Of a stretch of DNA of 64,000 nucleotides, positions 1 through 10,862 are shown piece after piece. The position numbers were made by a program, and so were the translations under genes. Numbering within the stretch: the stretch's first letter is position 1; each line of letters begins with the position of its first letter. The DNA comes from Marisa cornuarietis. Its lineage: Eukaryota; Mollusca; Gastropoda; Architaenioglossa; Ampullariidae. The notes under the pieces were generated by a model. That model was given only the letters and a program-made list of their open reading frames with translations, searched no databases and had not been told where the DNA came from. The stretch lies in contig SMMW01000634.1 of the NCBI GenBank assembly GCA_004794655.1, positions 1,088,501 through 1,152,500 of the forward strand, in the 5' to 3' direction.

Positions 1-269
1 ACTTGACTATTACCATTAAATCTTAAGTTTTCCAGTTCTAAGCTTTGCACAAGAGATCAGCTGTCAACTGTGAAAGTGGATGTTGTTCGCCATTTCTTCT
101 TTTGTCTGCTTCTCTGGAGTGTTTGCCGCAGGATGATATTTGCAAGTCTTTAAGATCTGTGTGTCTATACTACCTTTGCTTGAGTATTTTCACTTTGGAT
201 ATAAGGTCGTCAAAGTGCTCACTTATTTGCGCAGTTCTCTTTTGTACATCCTCGTTTGTGATGTGGTCT
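1..269. other. Unassigned leading sequence
   Basis: I see no recognisable gene or repeat before the LINE similarity that begins near 270. Short open frames here have no domain-like composition. Confidence 0.5.
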
Positions 270-1110
270 TTTTAGAAGACACGAAGAATCCTCCTTCCGA
301 AAAAAGCCCGGTGTTAGAATTAAATGATTTACGCCCCGTTACATCAATCTCTGCTGTTCTGAAAGTTTTTGAAAAGCTTGTACTCAAACGCTTACTAGTC
401 CTTGTTCAGAACTCATTAGACCCTCTACAGTTTGCCTATAAAAGTAAGCGTAGTGTAGAAGATGGTGTTTTATTGGTCTTAAATAGAATTTATGCATATC
501 TGGGAACCCCAACCCATGTACTTGTCTGATTTTTTTTTTCTTCTCCGGTGCTTTCAATACATTGTAATGTCATTTGCTTGTTCAAAAACTAATTCTGATG
601 AATGTTGACACCAGAACTTCTCTGTGGACCTTAGACTATCTGACCAACAGACCTCAGTTTATAACAATGTCTAATGACGTCATATTTGATACTCTTTACA
701 TCAATACTGGTGCTCCTCAAGGCACTGTACTCGCTCCTTTCTTGTTTGCCATATACACGGCGGCTTGTAGTCATAGGAACGAAAATGAAATTTGCAGAGG
801 ACAATGGACTTACAGGACTGATTTCCAACGATGATGACTCCCATGACAGACAGTAGATTGAAGATTTTGTTATACGATGTGACAACAATTATTTAGAGTT
901 AAACGTTAAGAAAATAAAATAAATTATTGTAGATTCAGGAAAGACAGGGCTGTTTTTGATGACATTGTGAGGTCGTAAGAATAGTAGACAGTTACAAATA
1001 TTTAGGTATAACTGTTGATGATAAACGTACCTAGAAAGTTCGGGTTGATAGCGTTGTCTAGAAAATGCATATCGCCTTTACTGTATAAGAAAACGTATTC
1101 TACACTTCTG
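270..1110 (+). mobile_element. Rex1-type LINE fragment, reverse transcriptase region (decayed)
   Basis: This is a degenerate non-LTR retrotransposon reverse transcriptase. The first open stretch (ending at 529) contains LNDLRPVTS, VFEKLVLKRL and LDPLQFAYKSKRSVEDG, the fingers-region motifs of Rex1/Babar-type LINEs. After a poly-T slippage site (530-540) a remnant of the catalytic-A motif reads FSGAFNT. A second stretch (574-834) has WTLDYLTNRPQF, TGAPQGTVLAPFLFAIYT and, in a shifted frame, FAEDNGLTGLISNDD where FADDTALIGLI is usual. Around 880-1100 the NNYLELNVKK and YKYLGITVDD motifs remain. Stops and frameshifts show it is dead. The 5' end, the endonuclease and a clear 3' tail are missing. 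The Rex1 assignment rests on remembered family motifs; I am fairly confident of the LINE class and less so of the exact clade. Confidence 0.75.
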
Positions 1111-1660
1111 TAAAATGCAACACCATGACTTTTGGCCTAGTGTGGGAGCATAGCAAAACAGGATAGGGACAGGCTAAACAAAAACATTTAAAAAATGCAG
1201 GAGGGGTCATTGGGAGGGGTCATAATGACTTCCAGTTACAGAGTGCCTGGTCTTTCTGATTTTTTTATGTATGCTTATATTTAATGTCATACTTGAGGTA
1301 TCATGTAATGTCGGATTATGATATAATAACATCCTTGGTATACACAAAATTTTATGAAAAGAATTAATAGAGATGTTTTGTGTTTATTTTTGTAGAATTT
1401 TATCACTATATACTTTATTGTTTTGTGCAAGTCTTTTATCAGGATTAAAATCTCCCATGCATGTAGGAAGGCGAAGATGACCGGGCCGAGCATTAGCCTG
1501 ATTATAATCCCTCCGCAGATAGTGCAATTCTCTTGCTCGGCTATCCCACTCGCATAAGAAACAGATGTATGTTGCATATCCCTGCTGCAGTCCCGTTAAA
1601 AGGGAAACTACCTTCAAATCACCACAGTGGTGCCAGCTGTATTTGTTATACTCAGGAGAA
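1111..1660. other. Unassigned AT-rich stretch
   Basis: No coding or repeat structure recognised. Open frames on both strands (for example 1287-1577 minus) are low-complexity and lack motifs. Confidence 0.4.
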
Positions 1661-1737
1661 GGAGGAGGAGGAAATTGTTGTTTTACGCCAAGCCAACAAC
1701 TAAGGCAATATTATGGCAGGCAGCCACATGCAAAGAA
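1661..1737 (-). repeat. SINE-2 body fragment
   Basis: The block around TTTTACGCCAAGCCAACAAC followed by CTAAGGCAATATTATGGC matches the body of the complete tRNA-derived SINE at 38486-38674 (TTTTACGCCGAGCCAGCAAC, then CTAAGGCTATATCACGGC). Only the portion distal to the tRNA-like head remains here, so it is a truncated copy in the same (minus) orientation. Confidence 0.65.
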
Positions 1738-2064
1738 CTTTTATCCTCAATGGAATTCAGTCGCTGTTTAAGTTATCGTACGTCTCTTTCATGTGAACGA
1801 CATGCGCTACTGGAATAGATGGACGACGATTTCTATCGCGCAAAAGCACAGCTTTAAGACTCAGTTTCGAAGAGTCTACAAATAGTCTCCATTCTTGTTG
1901 GTCATGAGTGATTTCATGAGGTCCTCAGTATCGGAACAGAACATCAGATTACCTTTCTTTCTGAAGAAGGCTCCAACTGCTGGTGGCGCTTTCGATATGA
2001 AGTAATTGTGGCATCTTCTTCTAAAAGATTCTATTGTTGGAGTCTTGAACCTAGCAATTCTACC

Positions 2065-2065
<1 letters not shown>
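1738..2065. other. Unassigned stretch before microsatellite
   Basis: Nothing recognisable. Minor open frames only. Confidence 0.3.

Positions 2066-2149
<84 letters not shown>
2066..2149. repeat. (GT)42 dinucleotide microsatellite
   Basis: An uninterrupted GT array of about 42 units. The open frames across it encode only His-Thr or Val-Cys runs and are not genes. Likely length-polymorphic. Confidence 0.97.
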
Positions 2150-2153
<4 letters not shown>

Positions 2154-2604
2154 ATCTGTGATGCTTAAAAAAATCTGCCAGCACCACAGATGCTTCTTGA
2201 TTGACATTTTCTTTTTTTAATTTTTTTTTATTTCAGTAAGTACAGTTTACATAACTTCATTTTTGATTCTGTATAAGAGACCAGTGCAGGATAGAAAAGA
2301 GATTCTGAAGTGGAGAGCTAGGAGTAGGGAGGAGAAAAGAATAAGACCGCATGTCCACATGTACCAATACAAAAAGCTTAACCTCATTATATAGGAAATT
2401 GCTAATGCAAAGTAACTATTAAAATTATCATTCACATAATTTCTGTCTATTGGTCCAAGCTTGCATATTCAATAAACATATTTTAAAAGCCTTTGATACA
2501 GGTATAGCTTTATGGTACACCAGCACACAATGTAAAAACTGATCTTGGTTATATCATCCACACAGATGTTATAAACCTCATCAGCCTTTACATCAGTTCC
2601 ATAA
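2150..2604. other. Unassigned AT-rich stretch
   Basis: No gene or transposon signature seen between the GT array and the RTE fragment. Confidence 0.3.
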
Positions 2605-3332
2605 AATAACATTTAGGACCACGTAGGAGCACAGTTGGACAGATCTTCAACTGTCGTCTCCTTATAAAAAAAAGCATCTTCAGCATCAACGGGACCATTA
2701 CCACAAATTTATTGACTTTAAAAAAGCATTTGATTGAAGCGCTGTATAATAGCTCAACCAGTACAGTACTGCTGAACAGCCAGTAGGGGTACGTCAGCTT
2801 CAAATACTTGGGAGCCACACTCTGCAATGACAGCAGTTCCACGCCAGATATCATGATCGTTATGGCAACAGTGGCATTGGGATTTGGCATAGCCATAAGA
2901 TAAGGTTCACTACCAACTACAAGCTGTACAAATTCCTGGTAGGGCTGATCCTTGTAATGCGACACATGGACACTGCTCGCCAAAACGGAAAGGAGAATCC
3001 AGGCATTCGAGAACAAGTGCCTGAGGAGAATGCTCCGGATTTCATACAAAGAACATTAAACCAACGACTTTATAAGAAACAAGATTGTCACACTCGTAGG
3101 ACACCAGGAACCTCTGCTATCAACAGTCAAGCAACATAAGCTGATCTTCTTTGGTCATGTGACACCTTGGAGGGTGGCCGACGCCGCGGTGGCCAGAGAA
3201 AGAACTGGCTTACGAACGTCAAAGACTGGACTAGTCGTCCTGTACAGGACCTTCTGACTATCGCCCACAATAGGCCGCGTCTATCCATGTGTTCCCCCTA
3301 ACGACAGGTGCCGGTCAAGGGATGACTGACTG
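2605..3332 (+). mobile_element. RTE-type LINE (family A), 3' fragment with internal deletions
   Basis: The sequence is collinear with the nearly full-length RTE-A at 57084-59912 and the fragment at 60814-61505, but internal blocks are missing. It holds FKYLGAT-like coding (AGCTTCAAATACTTGGGAGC), a degraded LLYGC-to-FENKCLRR region, and the C-terminal block encoding LEGGRRRGGQRKNWLTNV (GGAGGGTGGCCGACGCCGC). The 3' end is CGTCTATCCATGTG, a GTGCCGG block and the terminal short repeat TGACTGACTGA near 3325, which is also the end of the copy at 60814. Multiple stops and deletions (for example just after 2740) make it inactive. Confidence 0.85.
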
Positions 3333-3344
3333 AACCATAGAAGA

Positions 3345-4960
3345 AGCAGGAAATGCCCTCAGAAATATGAAAAGTGGAAAAAGTCCAGAGAGAGATTAGG
3401 GTCATTTATAATAAGGTCTCTTAATGAGGCCTTCAGAGATGGGGAACGTTTACATCCTCAGAAGGAAGGCCTCATTAGTTGTCTACCGAAAGAGAATTTT
3501 TTTAAATGGAGGCCGATATCTTAAATGGTGTATAAAATAGGTTCAAAATGTATAGCCACACGGATTGAAAAAAGCACTACTATTAATAATTGCACATTAC
3601 CAAACAGGATTTATGGCTGGTAGGTAGATTAGGGACAATATCATATTTAGATATAACTTGAAAGTATACCTTGACCACAAAAATGTACCGGATTCATTGC
3701 TAGGTTTGGATTATGAAAAAGCCTTTGATACCATACACTGGTCTTTTCTGCACAAAGTATTAAAGAATTTGGAATTTGGGACAGACATGTGTAACTGGAT
3801 AAAAACATTTTCAAAAACATCAAAGCAGCTGTCATGGTTTAACCCTCTGAGTCCGTAGAGCCAGTTTACTGGCTTACCTGGCAGAGCGCAATGAGCCACT
3901 ATCGTGGCTGTGCTCGACAATCGTGATTCTCTCTTTGCACGATGGGCCACGATTGTGGCCCTACCGGCAGAACGCAGTGAGCAACGATACGCTTACGATC
4001 CACGATCATGGCGTTCTGCCGGTAGGGCCACAATCGTGGCCCATCGTGCAAAGAGAGAATCACGATCGTGGAGCACAGCCACGATAGAGGCTCATCGCGC
4101 TCTGCCGGGTAAGCCAGTAAACTGGTCCAAATGTGTACAAAGACAGACAACATAAAAATTACTTCTGGAAAGATGCCTATAAGGACTTTTATTATTGTGT
4201 CAAGCCAGAAACATATGAGGTGATGGCAGAACTAATACACTATAATAGTAGATTTCAGCTTGACAACAATGTTATTTTTATTAAAAACTGGGTCAATATG
4301 GGGTTGTATAGCATCCATTTTTTATATTGAATCTGGAGTATTTTTGTCATTGGGGAAATTAATCCCAAGTACGGACTCACAAAAGATATAGTTAAATACA
4401 TGGGATGCGCTAAGGTAATTAAAAAATTTATTCAGTCAACGGACATTATAATCAGGAATAATGCCTCTCTAGAGATTCCAAAAACTATTAAGCTAATGAA
4501 TTCTATAGAGTAAGATACTAAATATTACTACAAAATATTGACAGAAAGCACTCTAGTGCCCAAATGCTGGGATAAGTGGGAGAGAAAAATAAATACCCAA
4601 TTACCCAGGAAAAGAATCTTTTCAAAGGTTCAAGGGAAAAAAGAAATTAAATTGAAATGGTTTAAGTATAGAATTACTCACAGAATCCTAGGTACACATT
4701 CCCTGGCAGAATATATGGGTATAGAAGTCAGTAACAAATGAAAGGGAGACAATTGAACACCTATTTTGGCACTGTAAGGTAATCAAACTATTCAAGACGG
4801 GCCTAGAAAAAAACTCTGGATGACTTTGCGTGATGGTATACTGGAATGAGATGCAATATTGCTTCATTCTAGACTTATTTAAGATTTTGTTACAGTCCTA
4901 CTGGATAAATTGACACGGTGAAACATAGAAAATGAACTATATCAAATATCTTCAAAACGA
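3345..4960 (+). mobile_element. L1/Tx1-type LINE, degenerate reverse transcriptase and C-terminus
   Basis: The region 3345-3860 carries QTGFMAG, DNIIFRYNLKVYLDHKNVP, LLGLDYEKAFDTIHWSF (catalytic motif A region) and CNWIKTF, the order seen in L1/Tx1 reverse transcriptases. The same family lies in opposite orientation at 33990-36300. At about 3850 it is broken by a palindromic insert (3861-4125). Downstream, 4160-4740 still encodes KWFKYRITHRILGTHSLAEY and then ETIEHLFWHC-like text, the conserved L1 C-terminal region. The GCRQGDPISP and ADD motifs are absent, so the catalytic part was deleted in addition to the insertion. No intact frame exceeds about 70 codons. Confidence 0.8.
3861..4125. repeat. 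~265 bp near-perfect palindrome inserted in L1/Tx1 LINE
   Basis: The left end CCAGTTTACTGGCTTACC reads back as GGTAAGCCAGTAAACTGG at the right end. The inner segments CTCTCTTTGCACGATGGGCC and GGCCCATCGTGCAAAGAGAG pair as well, so nearly the whole block folds into one hairpin with a small loop around 3990. Its left flank is TTTAACCCTCTGAGTCCG. TTAA next to CCCT recalls piggyBac ends, but I see no matching right-hand TTAA. It interrupts LINE coding sequence, so it is a secondary insertion, probably a foldback or MITE-like element. Confidence 0.8.
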
Positions 4961-6930
4961 GAGCCCATAAAAAATTTTCATGGTCATAATCCTGTTCAGC
5001 ACACCAAGATACTACAGATTAGAACCTTTCTTAAGTCAGCAATAATTTTAGTGTTGACTAGTGTTATGGAGTGAAGCTTCATATCAGATGTTTCAGTTTG
5101 GTCAGTGCTGTTGCCTGCACTATTCTTGTTTTAATCTTGAAGCAGTTGACCTCTGAGTAGTTGAAATTATGTCTATTTTCTCGCCTTTGGCTCTGGGCGT
5201 CAGCTGGCACCAGGCAAGGGATAATTAGAAAAACTTAATTTCTTTCCAGTGCATTTCCAGTATATTTCATTGGAACCGTCTCAGTACCATAATGTGGTTG
5301 ATCTAGTTATGCCTTACAGGGTGGGTATGACTGTCCAGAGCCTAGTTGCAGTACGGTGTCCAGATTTGTTCGTAAGCATACGATTGTAATAGCTTTAATA
5401 TTCCTAGTCTTAACTCTGTATTATTTGCCTCAGCATAACAGGATTTACCACAGGTCCCCTTCCAGATATCGAGAACATCTAGTTCAACTTTTGCAGTCTA
5501 CTCATAAGTATCACTAATCGTACCTCGCAAAATCCTAAAATATGACATTGGTACTTTTCGTCGCATGAGATTTCTGCGAGTCGTCCTTATGCCTTCAGTA
5601 TTCTTACAAGTGCCAATGTAATATTGTTTTGGCGTGGATTTAGTCTACAAGTTTGCAACAGCATACTTGACCCCTCTGCCCTGGTAGACAACAAAAGGCA
5701 GGACCCTCAACTGATTGTGCAGATTATAGCAGAATGTTAGCTAAGAACAGACACCATAATAATGTTACAATATTCACATACTTTTGGTGAAAGATTATGT
5801 TCACTCATCTGTTTTTAATCGTGAAATGTTGTATACTTCCGACGAAGGCATGATTAAAAACAGATGAGTGAAGGTACTGCTATTAAATATTATAATGTTG
5901 TTTGCCTTTTTTGCCCTATCAGTCTGTTGGTGACTCTGCATTAGTTTTCTGAGTCATCTGATCAAATTGATGGGAATTATTCTTAGAGTCCTTTTCTCTC
6001 CTTTTTGTGTATTGTGATAATGTGGTATTTTTCACTTTTTTCACACTGCAGTTTTCCAGGAGTCGTTAAAGAGTAGCAACAAGGTCTTAGTAAACATTGT
6101 GTTTCGTTGTGTATGCAGTGGCGAATTCGTGCACTGATCACTGTCTTATGCTCGTCCTGGTTCCGAAATTCAGCTCCTTTTGGTTCATTTTGGTGTGCAC
6201 TTGGATTTTTTATCTCAAATGTTTTGTTCGTTCTCCTGACAGCTCTGTGTATTCATAAGCTTGTATACCTCAATATGAGTGCTGGCTTGTTTCCTTTGCA
6301 TATCCCTGTGTTAAAATGTAAATATTCCAATTGTTTTATTTGATCAAGTGCAAAACATTTTAAGTGGTTAATCTCTGTCCTTCATTATTTTTGCCTGCAA
6401 AGATTTCAAATAAAACTAGGCAAATTATCTAACGTTCTAAGATAGATTATACATAATATGATAATCTATACGTGTAGATAATATTCAGTCTGTTTATGAT
6501 AAAGTAGAGGAAGTTACACACATGAATAATTGGCGTCTTTGCTTATATTATTCATTGCACCTAAAACGTTGGTATGAAATACTACAGTAATCACATTTTT
6601 GTGCAGCGCTGAGCCTCCAGACGGACCCCCCTCTCTTTCCTGTCCTATTACCTTTTTTGACGGCGCAGAAGACGATGCTCACGACTATAAAGGTATTGTT
6701 AGTTGCTGCTGTGTTGAATGCTCTTTTGTCATTCTCTATTAAACTCGTCTAAATTATTTCAGTTATTTCATTTAGCTTTCTATATCTTATATTGACTGCA
6801 ATATATAATCAGATAATGCCTTGTGAAGAAGCCCTGAAATAATTTGAGTGGCATGAAGAAACACAAGCAATAACCACTGCAATGACTGAGCAAAACAAAG
6901 CAAATCAGTAAGCACCTAGAGCAGAAAGAT
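4961..6930. other. Unassigned AT-rich stretch containing a 21 bp hairpin
   Basis: No coding similarity recognised. The only structure I can support is a perfect inverted repeat: TTCACTCATCTGTTTTTAAT plus C at 5800-5820 pairs with 5852-5872, leaving a 31 nt loop. Its role is unknown. Confidence 0.5.
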
Positions 6931-7090
6931 TGAAAAAACAATGATAAAGATTTGGATAGAGCAGTGTCGTGAAAATCTGAAGAAAAACAATAGAATAGCA
7001 TATCAAACAGTGAAAAGTCTCGCAAGCGACTCCGTACCATTAGTTTCAGATGGAAGAAAGTCAAGCAGTTTGCAGAACTGTACACTCACA
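6931..7090 (+). mobile_element. Possible RTE-like LINE remnant
   Basis: An open stretch encodes WIEQCRENLKKNNRIAYQTV, reminiscent of the linker between endonuclease and reverse transcriptase in RTE-like LINEs (compare RIEKQCQDIE and KKAYQLLKTL in the RTE-A at 58.6 kb). No catalytic motif is present, so this is a weak call. Confidence 0.3.
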
Positions 7091-7469
7091 GTCAGAAAGC
7101 TACAAATACAGCCATTTTTGCAAAGATGGGATTACTGTGATAGCTGTATCATGTTGTGCGGTATACTTGGCCCAGCCAATCGCCCAGTCTGTAACCAATA
7201 AAGAAGATAAAGGGCCGATAATGTTTCTCTTGGGGTCATCGGCATGGCCTTCTAGGACAACAAAACCATCGTTAATTGTGCATTACCCATCTCCGTTCTT
7301 TGCCTTAAGGCGTATTTTCTATCATTACTATGAAAAAAGATAAAGTTGTCCTTGTTACGTATTTCCTTTTGTGATGACGCTATCAAACCAGAGCAAAGAC
7401 AACAACATCCACTCTCAGCACAGACACTACAATTGTAATGGATTGTTACTGACCCTAATAAACATAGTG
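7091..7469. other. Unassigned stretch
   Basis: No recognisable feature before the L2-group LINE begins near 7470. Confidence 0.3.
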
Positions 7470-8865
7470 ACTAGTCTTATTAAAGTAACGACAGGCGTAT
7501 TATCTGCCCTTGACAGTGGTGATGTTTCTCCCTTAACTCTGTTGGACCTGTAATTCGACACTATAGACCACTCTCTGCTCCTTCACAAACTCCACATCCT
7601 CTACGAAATTTAGGACCCAGACTGCGTTCGTTGATGGTCAAACATCTCACAATGCTCCACTTTTCTGCGGTATTCCCCAAGGCTCAGTACTTGGCCCAAT
7701 TCTGTTCATTATGTGCACTAAACCACTTTCATCATGCATACAGTCTCACCAGGTTTCTCATCAATCATATTCTGACGACACGCAGCTTTACTGCTCCACT
7801 CACTCTGCTACTAGCACTCTAGAAACTTGTATCAGCGACGTCAAGGGCTGGATGATAAAAAACAAGCTTAAACGAAACGATGATAAAACGGAAGCCCTGT
7901 ATAATGCTGTAGAAGAAGACATCAACCTTCACTCGTCGGTCTGCTCAGACACATTAAGGTGGGCGAAAACAACATCACCTTCACGTCATCCGTTAGGAAT
8001 CTGCGATTTATTGTCACTGCTGACATGACCCTCGATAAACAAGTCACAGCTGTCTGTCAGTCTGCCTATTATGAGCTAAGTAAGATCAGTGCCATCCGTC
8101 ACATTCTCTCTACACACGCTACCAACACTCGCGTTTGTTCTTTCTTGACTTGACTACTGCAACTCCTTGCTGGCAGGCTGCCCCTCATCCCTCATTCAGA
8201 GACTCCAGAAAGTACAGAACTCCGCTGCACGTCTGACGCTTAGAGCTAGGAAACTGGACCATGCTACTCCTCTTCTTCGTTTTCTACACTGGCTACCCAT
8301 CCGTTCTCGCGTTCAGTACGAACTGTGCTGTGTTTTAATTTCTTTGCAGGCTCCTCTCCTGACTATTTCTCTGAACTTCTCTTCCCTTACGTCCCAGCCA
8401 GACAACTACGCTCCTCGTCTGATGACCCTATCCTCACTGTTCCTGTCACCAGAACAACAACATATGGTCACAGGATTTGGGGTTACTGTGCAGCAAAACA
8501 ATGGAACTCTGTCCCTTTCCATATCCACCACCTTCCTACAACTGAATCCTTCAAATCTGCAGTGAAAACGCACCTCTTCCTTGAGCATTACTACTAACAC
8601 ATTCCACACAATGCTAGTCCTTCTTACCCTCCCCCTTCCGCTTTTGCTACTTTTCTACCCATCTCCCTCTGCAGAATCACTATATTCTCTGTTCTTGTTA
8701 CTTGGTGCCTCTTTGCGTTTTCTATATTTGTCTTCTTCTTGTCGTCAGTACTGTTGTTTATTCTTCCGTCCCTAGTATTCCATCCATGTAGTCCTGTTTT
8801 AAGCGCTAAGAATATGCTCTTTTGAGTGTGAGTATGCGCAATTTAAATTTTCATATATTATTATT
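7470..8865 (+). mobile_element. CR1/L2-group LINE copy A (5'-truncated, dead)
   Basis: Collinear with the fuller copy at 17.8-21.8 kb from the reverse-transcriptase fingers onward: LIKVTTGVLSALDSGDVSPL, a stop-disrupted DTIDHSLLLH block, a ~50 bp deletion after it, an out-of-frame PQGSVLGP region, and QSYSDDTQLY in place of the YADD box. The C-terminal domain (NSLLAGCP, RLQKVQNSAARL, FLHWLPIRSR, KQWNS, FKSAVKTHLFLEHYY) follows in several frames. The 3' end has the family tail TGAGTATGCGCAATTTAAA plus (ATT)n at 8855-8868. Up to about 8081 it is clearly diverged from copy B; from about 8082 onward it is identical, because it enters the duplicated segment. Confidence 0.9.
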
Positions 8866-9175
8866 ATTAGCGACTGAAATCCTTGAAATAATTTGAAGGC
8901 CTTTGTACAGCTGACACAACTGCTCATCTCCAATGACTAGTGCATTCAATTATAAGTACTTCGTGTTAAAAAAAACTAGGCTCTAGCACGTTCCATCATT
9001 TGCAGTGCAAATGCAGTTGTGCTGAGAATGATAGGTAATTGTAGTAATGTGTGACTGTAATGTTCGCACTGAAAAGGTATCTCTTTCGTAATATTTTAAT
9101 AAATCGTGTTGTGTACACTTTCTGTAACTCGTAAATTTTAATTATGACGTAGATTTCAATTTGTCTCTGTTTTTC
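8866..9175. other. Unassigned spacer within duplication
   Basis: About 310 bp of AT-rich sequence between two L2 3' fragments. Nothing recognised. Confidence 0.3.
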
Positions 9176-9702
9176 CGGTTTACTCTGAACTTCTCTTCCC
9201 TTACGTCCCGCCAGATAACTATGCTCTTCGACTGATGACTGTATCCTAACTGTTCCTGTCACCAGAACAACATATTTATCACAGGATTTGTGGCTACTGT
9301 GCAACAAAACAATGGAGCTCTCTCCCTTTCCATATCCACCACCTTTCTACAACTAAATCCTTCAAATCTGCACTAAAAACGCACCTCTTCCTTGAGCATT
9401 ACTCCTAACACAGTCCACACAATGCTCGTCCTTCTTACCCTCCCCCCTTCCGCTCTTGCTACTTTTCTACCCATCTTTCTCTGCAGAATCACTATATTCT
9501 CTGTTCCTGTTACTTGGTGCCTTTTTGTGTTTTCTATCTTTGTTTTCTGTTTGTCGTCAGTATTGTCGTTTATTCTTCCGTTCCTCGTGTTCTATCCGTG
9601 TAGTCCATGTCTCATCCCCGTTTTAAGCGCTAAGAGCATGCTCTCTATGAGTGTGAATATGCGCTATAAACATCTTCATTATTATTATTATTATTATTTG
9701 AC
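9176..9702 (+). mobile_element. CR1/L2-group LINE 3' fragment
   Basis: Begins within the C-terminal coding region (CTTCTCTTCCCTTACGTCC) and runs through KQWSSLPFHIHHL and TKSFKSALKTHLFLEHYS, then a stop and the 3' UTR, ending at TATGCGCTATAAACATCTTC followed by (ATT)n at 9680-9699. It is a 5'-truncated insertion lacking endonuclease and reverse transcriptase. Confidence 0.88.
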
Positions 9703-10063
9703 TTTTTTGTCTAAATTTTAATATCTATTTATAATATTTTTATTAACATCCTTTCTTCGATTGATTTTCTTCTTATTTCCATAACGAGCTTTAAAATGCG
9801 TGACGAACACATTAATCGTGATCCTGCGCTACACATGCCCTTATACTATTATATGTTATAAAGTCTGTTTTAACGAGAGCGATCTCATAAGAATCAAAGC
9901 CAGAAGTATTTTCCACTTTTTATGTTTAGTTAGTGGTTAGTATTCTAATTTGCTAGTGTTTGATGTACCAAGAAACTTGGAACCAAAATCCTTGACTGCA
10001 AAAATGACAGACATATGCATAACATTATGATGCTCTCTTCTCTATAGGAGGATCCTTTGTGTC
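9703..10063. other. Unassigned AT-rich spacer
   Basis: No recognised feature. Confidence 0.3.
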
Positions 10064-10435
10064 TCATTCATTCATTCATTCTTCCCTTAATTGATACTGT
10101 TCGTTGGGGGGAGCATATGGATAGTCGCGGCAGCTGACGATGTCCTCCATTCACGCCTGTCTTGGCGATAGTGAGCAGGACGACCAGGTCACTCCTTCAC
10201 GTTCGTAAACCAGTTCTTCCTTTGGCCATCGCGCCGTCAAACGCCCTCCAAGGTATCTGGAAGGACAGTCTTTGACAAAGTTCCGTACCGGGTCACATGG
10301 CCAAACCAAACCAGCTTACGCTGCTTTACTGTAGCAAGTAAAAGTTTCTACTATCCTCCGAGTGGGGTGACCATTCTTCCCACACAGTCATTGGCTTTTA
10401 TGCTCTCTTTACGAGATCAGGAGCACTTATCTTTG
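10064..10435 (-). mobile_element. RTE-A LINE 3' end fragment
   Basis: On the minus strand this matches the 3' end of the RTE-A family at 60814-61505: the GGGGGGAGCATATGGATAG block, the GTCAAACGCCCTCCAAGGTA block (C-terminal GGRRR-like coding) and GGTCACATGGCCAAACCAAA. Its 3' terminus is a short tandem repeat (ATTC on the plus strand, 10064-10081), typical of RTE-type LINE ends. No open frame remains. Confidence 0.85.
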
Positions 10436-10639
10436 GACTAACTTTTGTGAGGAAAGTGATCATCTCTTCCTCACTGCCTTAGCTTTCTTAACTTTCTTTG
10501 GAGTTAGATACCTAGTCCAGAGCTAGGTCAGCCATGGTAAGTATGCTGTGTAAAGCTGTCAAACGGTTATTGAACCTGATAGTTTTCCCGCCCTTTGGTT
10601 CAGACGCCACTAGACTTTCCGCCCCTATCACCCCTGTCC

Positions 10640-10862
10640 CCAATTTTTGATTGCAGATTCACGAAACTCTCAGTTATTATTACCCGATTGCTCTTTGTAT
10701 TTTCTATATTTGTATTTTATTAGTCATCAGCAATATTCTTAATCCTTCCGTCTTTCCATGTCTCGTTCTTGTCTCAAACCTTAAGAGCACGCTCCTTTAT
10801 GAGTGTGAGTATGCGCTATATACATGTAAATGATTCGTTCTTTTATTAGTAGTAGTAGTAGT
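10640..10862 (+). mobile_element. Diverged CR1/L2-group LINE 3' UTR fragment
   Basis: Shares TTTTCTATATTTGT, CTTAATCCTTCCGTC, AAGAGCACGCTCC and GAGTGTGAGTATGCGCTATA with the other L2 tails, ending in (AGT)n at 10846-10862 instead of (ATT)n. Only untranslated sequence is present. Confidence 0.7.

Noticed and set aside
1876..2187. 103-codon frame with poly-His/Thr
   Set aside because: It is simply the (GT)42 microsatellite read on the minus strand.
8167..8609. Overlapping 132, 90 and 67-codon frames (repeated at 21059-21501)
   Set aside because: These are shifted-frame readings of the L2 C-terminal domain, not separate genes.
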